Assembly: GCA_963669455.1 (NCBI GenBank)
Contig: OY770026.1
Coordinates: 3,286,001-3,350,000, forward strand
Reading direction: 5' to 3'
From: JAWKWH01 sp963669455
GTDB taxonomy: Bacteria > Pseudomonadota > Alphaproteobacteria > Rhizobiales > Rhizobiaceae
Length of the DNA stretch: 64,000 nucleotides
The translations under genes were made by a program, and so were the position numbers. The notes under the pieces were generated by a model. The model searched no databases. It saw nothing but the letters and a program-made list of their open reading frames with translations, and was not told where the DNA came from. Positions 17,958-25,818 of the stretch are shown piece after piece (positions within the stretch are counted from its first letter, which is position 1; each line of letters begins with the position of its first letter).

Positions 17958-18951
17958 CGATTGCCCGGATTTCAGCGATCAGTGCCGGATCGGCTGAAAT
18001 GCCTTCGGCTTCAATACGGGCCCTGATTTGCTGGCGCCGCGCGCCCGGCAGCCGTGCACCATCGGCGTTCTCGATCATCGCGGCAAGCGTTTCAAAGCGG
18101 GCGATGGCCCCGCCAAATGCGCCTGGATCGACTGCGATCAGGGTATGGCCGGTGCCCGGCGGCTCGCCTTCGGCGTCGAAGAACGAACTTTGATCAAAGG
18201 CAAAATTGGCGCCGGTCAGCCCTGCTGCGAGCAGTTCCACCATCAAGGCCAACGCCGTTCCCTTGGCGTCGCCCAATGGCGCCATCGTACCGGCCAGCGC
18301 TGCTTTTGGATCGGTTGCCGGATTGCCGTCACGGTCGAACGCCCAGCCTTCGGGAATCGCTTCACCCTTCTGACTGGCGGCCATGATTTTTCCGCGCGCC
18401 ACCTTGGACAATGACACATCAATGACGATTGGCGGCGCGTCCTGTCTTGGACAGGCAAATGCGATCGGGTTGGTGCCGTATAGCGGCGTGTTGCTGCCCC
18501 AAGGCGCCATGGCGACTGGCGAATTGGTCATCATCAGGCCGATCAGGCCTTTTTCGGCCAAGCGTTCCACCGGCAGGCCCATTACTCCAGAATGGTGCGA
18601 CCTGCGGATGGCGGCGATGGCTATGCCCTGGTCCGGCGCAATCTCGCCAAGTGCACCAACCGCAAGGTCAAGTGCCGGATAGGCAAATCCGTTGGCGGCA
18701 TCGACCCAAACGGCACCGGGACGCACCCTGTCCAGGGCCGGCGCGGCATGACCATCAACCTTGCCGGACCTTGCCTGTGCGGCATAGGCGGAGACGCGTC
18801 TCAGACCGTGCCCCCCCTGCCCGCAAAGCTCCGCCCCAATCAGGGCTTTGGCCACACTTTCAGCATTTGCCGGCGAGGTGCTGGAGGCCTCAAGTGCATC
18901 GGCGACCAGGCTCAAAGCCTCTTTTACCGGAAGTGTAACGATATCAGCCAT
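17947..18951 (-). CDS. comC: Malate/lactate dehydrogenase-family oxidoreductase, probable (R)-3-sulfolactate dehydrogenase
   Basis: A 334-residue member of the YlbC/ComC NAD(P)-dependent dehydrogenase family. The catalytic His lies in RRSHHSGVMG (about 116-125), with the cofactor loop PWGSNTPLYGTNPIAFACP. ComC proteins oxidise (R)-sulfolactate to sulfopyruvate, or reduce in the other direction. Paired with SlcC they racemise sulfolactate in Chromohalobacter. Here the gene overlaps the SlcC-like gene by 8 bp and follows SuyAB in the same operon, which is the basis for the assignment. Sequence alone would also allow malate, ureidoglycolate or a sugar-acid substrate. Confidence 0.72.
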   Translation of the reverse strand: MADIVTLPVKEALSLVADALEASSTSPANAESVAKALIGAELCGQGGHGLRRVSAYAAQARSGKVDGHAAPALDRVRPGAVWVDAANGFAYPALDLAVGALGEIAPDQGIAIAAIRRSHHSGVMGLPVERLAEKGLIGLMMTNSPVAMAPWGSNTPLYGTNPIAFACPRQDAPPIVIDVSLSKVARGKIMAASQKGEAIPEGWAFDRDGNPATDPKAALAGTMAPLGDAKGTALALMVELLAAGLTGANFAFDQSSFFDAEGEPPGTGHTLIAVDPGAFGGAIARFETLAAMIENADGARLPGARRQQIRARIEAEGISADPALIAEIRAIAAA

Positions 18952-19879
18952 TTGACTTTTCCAGATGCGCTTTTACCAGGCCGGCGATCATGTGCGAAAC
19001 GCGCTGGTTGGATTCCTGTGTGACACCGGCAATGTGCGGTGTCAGTATCAAATTCTCCAGGCTGGCGAATTTTTCCGCAACCTTTGCGGTCAGCGGTTCG
19101 GTTTCGAACACGTCAAGGGCAGCGCCGCCCAGATGGCCTTCTCTCAGCGATTTGGCAAGCGCATCTTCATCAACGACGCCGCCTCGCGCGGCATTGATCA
19201 GGATTGAGCCGGGCCGCATCGCCTTCAGGCGGCTTGCATTGATCACATGCCGCGTGCCGTCGTTCAGCGGCACGTGCAGGCTTACCACATCGGCGGTTTC
19301 CAAAACGCCTTCGAGCGACAGGTTGCGCACCACCTGCCAGGCCGGATCGGCGGCATCGACGTAAGGGTCATGCGCGACGATCTGCATCCCGTAGGCTTGT
19401 GCCCGCCAGGCAACCTCGCGGGCAATCGAGCCGAAACCGATCAACCCCATGGTCTTGCCGGCGATCTCGCGGCCCGATAATTTCTGCCGCGGCCACTTGC
19501 CTGCCAGCATGTCGGCATTGGCAAGATAGGCGCCGCGCAACAGCGTCATGGCCGACGTCATCACATATTCGGCCACCGACAGATCATTCGCCCCGGTAGC
19601 CGGATAGACGGTGATGGCTCGTCTTTTGCATTCATCAACGTCGATATTGTCGAGCCCGACGCCAAGACGGCCGACACATGTCAGATGCGGGGCGGCGGCA
19701 AGCAAATCGCCCCGCACTTGGGTACGATTGCGAACGATGAGCGCGCGCGCCTTGCCGAGCAGGGCGGCCAACTCGTCCGGCCGGTCGGCGAGTGCCGGAT
19801 TATATGTAACCGAAGCGACCTGTTTCAGCGCTTCGACGGCCGCTTCATCCATGAACTCACTGATGACAATGTCAGTCAT
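18944..19879 (-). CDS. slcC: D-2-hydroxyacid dehydrogenase-family protein, probable (S)-sulfolactate dehydrogenase
   Basis: A 311-residue protein of the phosphoglycerate dehydrogenase family, the usual length of SlcC (about 309). The Rossmann motif GLIGFGSIAREVA is near 145-157. The catalytic set is Arg in NAARGGVVDE, Glu in FETEPL and His in LTPHIAGVT. SlcC oxidises (S)-sulfolactate to sulfopyruvate with NAD. Its place between SuyB and ComC is the known sulfolactate racemase-plus-lyase arrangement. A generic hydroxyacid or 3-phosphoglycerate role cannot be excluded by sequence. Confidence 0.74.
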   Translation of the reverse strand: MTDIVISEFMDEAAVEALKQVASVTYNPALADRPDELAALLGKARALIVRNRTQVRGDLLAAAPHLTCVGRLGVGLDNIDVDECKRRAITVYPATGANDLSVAEYVMTSAMTLLRGAYLANADMLAGKWPRQKLSGREIAGKTMGLIGFGSIAREVAWRAQAYGMQIVAHDPYVDAADPAWQVVRNLSLEGVLETADVVSLHVPLNDGTRHVINASRLKAMRPGSILINAARGGVVDEDALAKSLREGHLGGAALDVFETEPLTAKVAEKFASLENLILTPHIAGVTQESNQRVSHMIAGLVKAHLEKSNG

Positions 19880-19906
19880 TCAAATCGAACTTTCAAAAAC
19901 AGAGGC

Positions 19907-19937
19907 AAACCGTCCGGGAGTGTATCCCCGACGGTTT
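19907..19937 (-). terminator. Stem-loop between suyB and slcC
   Basis: Arms AAACCGTC/GACGGTTT around a 15-base loop in the 76-bp gap between the two genes. The T run lies on the far side in the direction of transcription, so this is probably an attenuating or message-stabilising hairpin that sets higher SuyAB than dehydrogenase expression. Confidence 0.5.
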
Positions 19938-19955
19938 TTAAAACCCAGACGGCAA

Positions 19956-21137
19956 TCAGGCGCTTCGGTAGAGTTTGGTCATCGAAAACTCACGGTGACC
20001 GAGCGCCTCGGCGGCGGTGTTGCGGCCATTGGCAGTCCGGCAAATCATATCGATTAGCTGATCGCCGGCTTCATCGATTGTTATCTCGCGGCGCAGAATT
20101 CCCGATACATCCACATCGACGTGCTCGGCCATCGTACGTACCGTGCGAGGGTTTGCCGTGATTTTGATGACGGGAACGATAGGATTGCCGACGACATTGC
20201 CCTGCCCGGTCGGGAAGGTGTGAATCACATAACCGCCTGCGGCCATCAGCGTTACGCACTCGGCGGCGGCTGACGATGAATCCATGAAGTAGAGGCCGTT
20301 GCCGGATTTCGGCGCTTCTGCCGGTTCCAGAATGTCGATATATTTTGACGTGCGGCCAATCTTTTCCAGATTGCCGAGTGCCTTTTCCTCAATCGTGGTC
20401 AATCCGCCTTCGATATTGCCCTTGGTCGGCTGTGAATCCGACAGATCGTCGGTCTGGTGAGCAAAGATCACCTCATCTTGATAGGCCTGCCACATTTTGT
20501 GCCAGCGCTCGCCGACCTCATCGTTGATCGCGCGCTTTTTGCAGATATGTTCCGCGCCGGTGATCTCCGAGGTCTCGCCGAAACAGCCATAAATGCCTTC
20601 GGGCAGCAGCTTGTCATACATGTTGCCGACGGTCGGGCATGAGCCAAGCCCGGTGGTGGTGTCGCTCTCACCGCATTTGGTCGAAACCCACAGATCCGAA
20701 AGGGCGCATTCCTCGCGCTGCAATTCCGACGCCCAGTGAACGAATTCCTTCGCCTTCCAGCTTGCCTGCCGGATTGTTTCCAGATCGCCCTTCTGCTCGA
20801 TGGAAAAACCGGCTACCGGCTTGCCCGTTGCAGCAATTCCATCGACGATTTTCTGCGTCCAGCTCGGTTCGATACCTATTACCACCACGGCGGCAACATT
20901 GGGATTGGAACCGGTTCCGATCATGGTCCGGAAATGCACATCCAAATCCTCGCCAAACTGCAGCCGGCCATAGGCATGCGGCAACGCCATCGTGCCCTTG
21001 ATGTTGTTGGCGACGGCCTCGCAGGCCGCATTGGAGATATCGTCAACCGGCAGGATGATGACGTGATTACGCACGCCTACCCGGCCATTTTCGCGGCGGT
21101 AGGCCTGAATGGCCACATTAGAATAGTTCGATGCCAT
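19956..21137 (-). CDS. suyB: UxaA-family lyase large subunit, probable sulfolactate sulfo-lyase beta
   Basis: A 393-residue protein of the altronate/galactarate dehydratase (UxaA) large-subunit family, with the cysteine motif STKCGESDTTTGLGSCPTVG near 160-179 and the C-terminal FPTGQGNVVGNPIVPVIK. SuyAB is the branch of this family that eliminates sulfite from (R)-sulfolactate to give pyruvate. The length matches SuyB. The operon suyA-suyB-slcC-comC is the main support; by family alone it could be an altronate-type dehydratase. It starts 10 bp after the small subunit. Confidence 0.75.
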   Translation of the reverse strand: MASNYSNVAIQAYRRENGRVGVRNHVIILPVDDISNAACEAVANNIKGTMALPHAYGRLQFGEDLDVHFRTMIGTGSNPNVAAVVVIGIEPSWTQKIVDGIAATGKPVAGFSIEQKGDLETIRQASWKAKEFVHWASELQREECALSDLWVSTKCGESDTTTGLGSCPTVGNMYDKLLPEGIYGCFGETSEITGAEHICKKRAINDEVGERWHKMWQAYQDEVIFAHQTDDLSDSQPTKGNIEGGLTTIEEKALGNLEKIGRTSKYIDILEPAEAPKSGNGLYFMDSSSAAAECVTLMAAGGYVIHTFPTGQGNVVGNPIVPVIKITANPRTVRTMAEHVDVDVSGILRREITIDEAGDQLIDMICRTANGRNTAAEALGHREFSMTKLYRSA

Positions 21138-21147
21138 TGATCTGCTC

Positions 21148-21435
21148 CTACCAGCGCTTGGTTTTCAGGTTGTGTGTATGAACGTGGCCGCCCTTGGCGA
21201 CGGCAGCGACAAATTTGCCGATATCTTCGCCATATTTGATCGCGGTTTCGCCCTCGCTTAGATCTTTCAACGAAATTTTGTGCCCGATCGGTACGTCCGC
21301 CTTGGCCTCTAAGTTGAAGGTCGAGTTGTCATGCGTAACACAGCACAACATTTCGGTTCCGGCCGTAAGGCCTTCAACAACGACAACACCGACATTGTCA
21401 TCATGTTCATGCACAAGCAGTTGCGGAATTCCCAT
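21148..21435 (-). CDS. suyA: SAF-domain small subunit, probable sulfolactate sulfo-lyase alpha
   Basis: A 95-residue SAF-domain protein, equivalent to the N-terminal part of fused altronate dehydratases (motifs VHEHDDNVGVVVVEGL, DVPIGHKISLKDL, IKYGEDIGKFV, and GGHVHTHN at the end). The His residues of the last motif belong to the active site shared with the large subunit. It is first in the sulfolactate operon. A GGGAGC site precedes the start, and a strong palindromic operator lies 60-80 bp upstream. Confidence 0.78.
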   Translation of the reverse strand: MGIPQLLVHEHDDNVGVVVVEGLTAGTEMLCCVTHDNSTFNLEAKADVPIGHKISLKDLSEGETAIKYGEDIGKFVAAVAKGGHVHTHNLKTKRW

Positions 21436-21494
21436 TGATCGCTCCCGTTTGAAAGGACAGTTTCAAAAGCGCGGTATTGGCGCCTCTGAGGCAG

Positions 21495-21515
21495 GTCTTA
21501 TATAAGTTATAAGAC
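21495..21515. promoter_or_regulatory. Palindromic operator before suyA
   Basis: A 21-bp inverted repeat, GTCTTATA-N5-TATAAGAC, with perfect 8-bp arms, 60 bp before suyA. A near-identical site lies before the fucose-isomerase-like gene at 24190-24210. The A+T-rich motif stands out from the G+C-rich surroundings. The binding protein is unknown; the motif does not look like the CGAAA half-sites at the DeoR gene. Confidence 0.65.
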
Positions 21516-21590
21516 TTCGGCAAGAACAAATATCCAATCATGCCGGCGGTTCCTTGGCAAATCCAGGCAAACCATCTTTTTACACCGCTT

Positions 21591-22688
21591 TCATAGCGCG
21601 ACAGGCTGCCCCGTTTTCGCACTTTGCTCCGCGGCTGCGCCCACCATCACCGCCCACATACCGTCTTCCAGCGACACTTCGGGTGCGCCGCCATCGCGAA
21701 CCATGGCGATGAATTTTTGGTGCTGGAAATAGGTCGAGCCGTGATGGTCCCCGGCGCCAAGCACCGTCGCATCGACATCGATCACCTGGCGCTGTTCGCT
21801 TTTCGAATGACGTGAGGCAATGGCGATCTCAGCTGCCCTTTCGTGGCCATCCTTGCTGAACCTGGCCGGTCCCGGCACGAAGGCTTCCACCCTGCCTTTG
21901 TCGCCGGTCGCAGTTAAAATTTCCTGCCAGTATGCGGCCTCGGCAAACATGCACAAATCGAGCATCGCCCTGACACCATTGGCGAAATCTACAATCGTGT
22001 AAGCATTGTCGATAATGTCAGGTGCGCCGTCTTTATGGTTTTCGGCCAGATGATTGACGTTGATGCCGCCCGACGCATAGACGCGTACCGGCCGGCTGCC
22101 GGCCAGCAGGCGCATCAGATCAAAATGGTGGCAGCATTTTTCCACCAGCGTGCCGCCGGTGTTGATGTTATGCCGGTTCCAACCGCCAATTTTGTCAAGA
22201 AACGGATAGCGGTGTTCGCGGATCGAAATCATCCGCAAGCTGCCCGCTGTGCCCGATCTGATTTCGTCGATGAGGCGTGCGACCGGCGGCATGAACCGGT
22301 ATTCCATCGCCACCCAGACCGGTGCCTTTCGTTTCTGTTGCAGCGCCAGAATCTCGCGGCAATCGTCAACCGTCGTCGCCAGCGGTTTTTCGGCCAGAAT
22401 TGGCAGGTCAGACGCCATTACATCGCGCAAAATGGCGATATGAGTGTGGTTGGGACTTGCGACCAGCAGCGCATCGATGCCGCCGGCATTCAAAAGCGCC
22501 TGATGTGTTGGAAAAGCTGAACACTGGCCGCCGGCAAGTGCTTTTGCGCTTTCGCGCATGGCTTCGTCCGGATCGGCGACGGCGGCTACCACGCCACCAG
22601 CAAGCAGGGCAATGTTGCGGATGTGCTCCTGGCCCATCATGCCGGAACCGATGATACCGTAGCGGACTGGAGGTCTTTCAGAGTTCAA
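21591..22688 (-). CDS. Gfo/Idh/MocA-family oxidoreductase or NAD-dependent glycosidase
   Basis: A protein of about 365 residues with an N-terminal Rossmann domain (YGIIGSGMMGQEH), the EKPLATT motif that carries the family lysine, and GGTLVEKCCHHFDL in the second domain. Substrates in this family are sugars, inositols or sugar acids. Some members are NAD-dependent sulfoquinovosidases (GH188), which makes that function possible here. I place the start at TTG 22688, 11 bp inside the end of the preceding gene, because the longer frame from 22817 lies wholly within that gene. The GGAG nine bases upstream supports it. Confidence 0.75.
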   Translation of the reverse strand: MNSERPPVRYGIIGSGMMGQEHIRNIALLAGGVVAAVADPDEAMRESAKALAGGQCSAFPTHQALLNAGGIDALLVASPNHTHIAILRDVMASDLPILAEKPLATTVDDCREILALQQKRKAPVWVAMEYRFMPPVARLIDEIRSGTAGSLRMISIREHRYPFLDKIGGWNRHNINTGGTLVEKCCHHFDLMRLLAGSRPVRVYASGGINVNHLAENHKDGAPDIIDNAYTIVDFANGVRAMLDLCMFAEAAYWQEILTATGDKGRVEAFVPGPARFSKDGHERAAEIAIASRHSKSEQRQVIDVDATVLGAGDHHGSTYFQHQKFIAMVRDGGAPEVSLEDGMWAVMVGAAAEQSAKTGQPVAL

Positions 22689-24066
22689 GGACTGGCACTC
22701 CAAGGGTAGCGGCTGCAGACCGCAGCTGGTCGCGATGATCGCCATAGGTAAGCGCCATGTGATGTTCCAAGGCGGCCCCCATGATGCGATCGAGAACAAG
22801 GGATGCGCCGGAATCAAAGCGAACCACGCCTGAAGTGCCGGTAAATGCCATCGGGCGCTGTAGCATTTCGCCGCCGCCGATCACTGCGAAAGTCTGGCCG
22901 CGCGCCTGTGAAATCCGAAAAAACGTCACGCGGCCGGGTTTTAGCGGAAATTCAAACAAAAGCGGCATCTTGCGATTGGTATGAATGGTTGCGCGCGGCT
23001 CAAACCCGGTATCGGCCATCGATATGGGTGCCTGGCCGCAGTGCCACACAACACCAGTGTCGTCATCAATATCCAGATCGACCAGGTCGGCGAGAAATAC
23101 CGGCTCGCCTGCCACCTTTTGCAAAAGAAGCGAGGTAAGCGCGCCATAAACATCGGCCTCGCAGGCGCATGGCACCCTCGCCTCGCCCATCATCGACACA
23201 GGCCCGCAAACCGCACCGCCATAGTCGGTAAATGTTTCTGGCCAGCAGCGAATGGCAAATGCATCATAGCCGCCATCCGCTTTGATGCCGTCAATGGCCG
23301 TCTTCAGTTTGAGCGACCGGTTAAGCTCGGCCTGGTCCACACCGTCCAGACCGTCAAGTATTTCGCCAGTCGACGCCCGTAAAGCGCCGGATTCATCGTC
23401 ACCGACTGCTCCGGCGGCTGAAAACAGGTCCGTCAGTTCAATCTCGTCAACCGAAACATCCGCCAGTGCTTTCAACTGGTCGCCATCATAGGTGCAGGTA
23501 TGAAACCCATCCGGCGGCTCTCCGATGCGGCCGATCCTGGACCCGCGCAAATTATTGACCGCGTCTTTGCCCGGACCGGCGCTTTGCGTCGTGCGGATCA
23601 TTGAAGCCGGTGCCGCCAGCCGCCTGCCAGACAATAATTCCGCAAGTGCTGTATCGATCCCGGCGCTATCGGGCGCGGCATAAAGATAACCGAATTCGCG
23701 ACGGTTCAAACCGAGTGCGTGCGCGGCGAGGTTCAGGCCGCAAAAGGAATTCAGCCGCAAACGGCCGCCGGCGCGCGGCTCCGCAATGGCCCAGATCGAC
23801 AATGGCACATCGAAGCGGCTGGCAATTTCGACGGCCATTGCGGCGTCCGTGAAAGTTACCTGCAGGATCAGCAGCTGTTCCGGCTTCTGTTTTTGCAGTT
23901 CATCGAGCGCCTGGCGCGCGCTGTCTCCATCCATGAGCAATTGCCGCGGACCGCAAATGTCAAAGCCGCAACGTTCTAACACTGCCAGCATTTCGCCGTA
24001 TTTGGTCTCGGCAAACGCAACGTCAAATGTCGGCCGGCCGAGGGCAAGAATTCCGATCCTGCTCAT
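22678..24066 (-). CDS. L-fucose/arabinose isomerase-like protein, substrate unknown
   Basis: A 462-residue protein with the layout of the L-fucose/L-arabinose isomerase superfamily: Rossmann-like N-terminal domains and a C-terminal barrel (about 330-462). Candidate metal ligands and active-site residues are Glu in AIRCWPETFTDYG, Asp in the DLVDLDIDDDTG segment, and His-His near the C-terminus (ALEHHMALTYGD). Some sulfoquinovose isomerases have been described from outside the YihS family, so a ketose-forming step on a sulfosugar is a reasonable inference. It is first in a two-gene operon with the Gfo/Idh gene and has its own copy of the GTCTTATA operator. Confidence 0.7.
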   Translation of the reverse strand: MSRIGILALGRPTFDVAFAETKYGEMLAVLERCGFDICGPRQLLMDGDSARQALDELQKQKPEQLLILQVTFTDAAMAVEIASRFDVPLSIWAIAEPRAGGRLRLNSFCGLNLAAHALGLNRREFGYLYAAPDSAGIDTALAELLSGRRLAAPASMIRTTQSAGPGKDAVNNLRGSRIGRIGEPPDGFHTCTYDGDQLKALADVSVDEIELTDLFSAAGAVGDDESGALRASTGEILDGLDGVDQAELNRSLKLKTAIDGIKADGGYDAFAIRCWPETFTDYGGAVCGPVSMMGEARVPCACEADVYGALTSLLLQKVAGEPVFLADLVDLDIDDDTGVVWHCGQAPISMADTGFEPRATIHTNRKMPLLFEFPLKPGRVTFFRISQARGQTFAVIGGGEMLQRPMAFTGTSGVVRFDSGASLVLDRIMGAALEHHMALTYGDHRDQLRSAAATLGVPVLEL

Positions 24067-24189
24067 GCGGCGGCACTCACGAAATCTAAAGGTTGAACCA
24101 TGGGAATATTATCCGTTTGGCTAGGACAAGACAGTGGCGAAGCTCTAGCGGAAGGCCCCGGCGGCGGGCGCCGAAAGACCACGCTACGA

Positions 24190-24210
24190 GTCTTATAAAT
24201 GATATAAGAA
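24190..24210. promoter_or_regulatory. Palindromic operator before the isomerase-like gene
   Basis: GTCTTATA-N5-TATAAGAA, matching the operator before suyA in 15 of 16 arm positions and with the same spacer length, 124 bp before the gene. The same regulator should therefore control both transcripts of the leftward block. Confidence 0.6.
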
Positions 24211-24607
24211 TAAAGGAAAGTGCCTGGACCGGAGCTTTGGCAAACCCGGTAAAATGTGGCCGGCAGATCAGCGCCTGCCCCACCTGATCGCTGTTGCGGC
24301 CGAAAAGGCGTGCGGGAATTGCCTGTGCACATGCAAATTCCGGAATTGCAACGGCAACAGGATAGCTCGCCCATTGGCAGGCCATATGGAAGAGTTCATC
24401 GCAGCGACATATTTGCCATGCCCCCCCTACCCTCATTTTGCCGGTAGTTCATCACATGATCGTCAGCCAAACCGCTCACGTAAGCGCCGATCTTCGTCGG
24501 GCAAACGGCAAAGACAAGCTTGAAGATTTGGCGCCCCCGGTTTATGCAGGCGCAGATGGCGTATGGTTTTGCTCCAGCGCCATTGAAAATACCGCCGGCA
24601 AGACCGG
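24211..24607. other. Intergenic, nothing recognised
   Basis: About 400 bp between the operator and tRNA-Arg. A 53-codon frame at 24456-24617 (+) runs into the tRNA and resembles nothing known. No terminator or repeat was found. Confidence 0.4.
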
Positions 24608-24684
<77 letters not shown>

Positions 24685-24838
24685 ATGATTTCAATAGATT
24701 AGATGATTTTCGATTTTGCAATTTTACCTACAGGTAGCACATAGGTAACACCGTGAAGGTAAACTGAGGTCATTTCACCCCCTCCGACCTCTCCCCCTAA
24801 AAGATAGATAGAGATAGAGCTATATAAGAGTTTGCTTT

Positions 24839-24883
24839 CCTCGGAGCCGCCTTCGCACAAAGCGGAGGAAGGCGGAACCGAGG
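24839..24883. other. Long stem-loop downstream of tRNA-Arg
   Basis: Nested inverted repeats CCTCGG/CCGAGG and CCGCCTTC/GAAGGCGG fold 45 bp into one long hairpin between tRNA-Arg and the convergent mrr gene. It could terminate mrr transcription (it lies 42 bp past the mrr stop) or be an element end. Confidence 0.45.
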
Positions 24884-24924
24884 GAAGAAAACGGCGCTTT
24901 CCTTGGTGAGTTGGAGTAAAACCC

Positions 24925-25818
24925 TTAATTTCTGTCCTTGGCCTGATAAGCTGAGAAGAAGTCGGGTTCGATTGTCAAAGCCTTGGTTTCCCGAACACCT
25001 AAACCTTCTTCGATCATCAATTCAAGTAACCGGTCTATATCGACAAGCTCGATTGCTGTTGCATTGTCTTGCGCTGCGGTTTCTCTTGCGCCTTTTGTGA
25101 ATGTGCCTGTCGTGAGAAGTATTCCACGCTCTGCTTTGCCTTGGATCGCACCGCGAAACTCGCGGATTTTTTCTGGGCCGACTGTCTTATCGTAGCGCTT
25201 GCATTGAAACATGACCTTGGTGCGAACGAAACGGTTGATAAGAAGATAGCCTTCGCCGTCGATGCCTTGATCGCCACTCTCGCCGGTTACCTTGACGTTT
25301 TCAAAGCCGATATGCCGCAAGAGGCGAGCGCAAAGTTCTTCAAACCCCTTTGGCGTTAAGCTCTTCAAAATCCCGACAAGCCGTTCTTGTACCTCATCTT
25401 GATTGAGGTAGGTATTTTCATCGGGTGCGCTGGCGTCTTCATCATCAGAGGAAGAGACGGGTTGCTCAATGTTCTCTGACTTCTCAGCACGTGGAAAGCC
25501 ATCATGGATTGATTTGAAAAGGTCATAAGCTTCCACATGGGAGAGATTGGTCGAACGTCCTTTCTCTGTCAGCACCCAAACGCCGCGCTGTTCGGTGTCG
25601 ATCATGCCCGCCTTAGCCAGATAGAACCGTGCCCAACCAACCTTGTTCTCAAATTTCGACTGTCCACCCTTTGTGGTGCCTTCAATTTCGACTTTTGGAA
25701 TATCGTGGTGTTCCGCAATCCAAGCATAAACCTCTTTGGGTTTAGCAGATGAACCAAGGGCGTGCAGCCCATCAATGACCGGTTGGAAATATTGAACGAA
25801 TTTTGGGCCTTTTGGCAT
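24925..25818 (-). CDS. mrr: Mrr-type restriction endonuclease
   Basis: A 297-residue Mrr protein with an N-terminal winged-helix Mrr_N domain (about 1-85) and a C-terminal Mrr_cat PD-(D/E)xK nuclease domain (about 150-270). Catalytic residues are visible in ESGDQGIDGEG and MFQCKRY (Asp, Gln-x-Lys). Mrr proteins cut methylated DNA. Its ATG shares a base with the stop of the specificity-subunit gene (TAATG), so it is translated with the RM operon. A nuclease for foreign methylation thus accompanies the methylase-nuclease. Confidence 0.92.
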   Translation of the reverse strand: MPKGPKFVQYFQPVIDGLHALGSSAKPKEVYAWIAEHHDIPKVEIEGTTKGGQSKFENKVGWARFYLAKAGMIDTEQRGVWVLTEKGRSTNLSHVEAYDLFKSIHDGFPRAEKSENIEQPVSSSDDEDASAPDENTYLNQDEVQERLVGILKSLTPKGFEELCARLLRHIGFENVKVTGESGDQGIDGEGYLLINRFVRTKVMFQCKRYDKTVGPEKIREFRGAIQGKAERGILLTTGTFTKGARETAAQDNATAIELVDIDRLLELMIEEGLGVRETKALTIEPDFFSAYQAKDRN

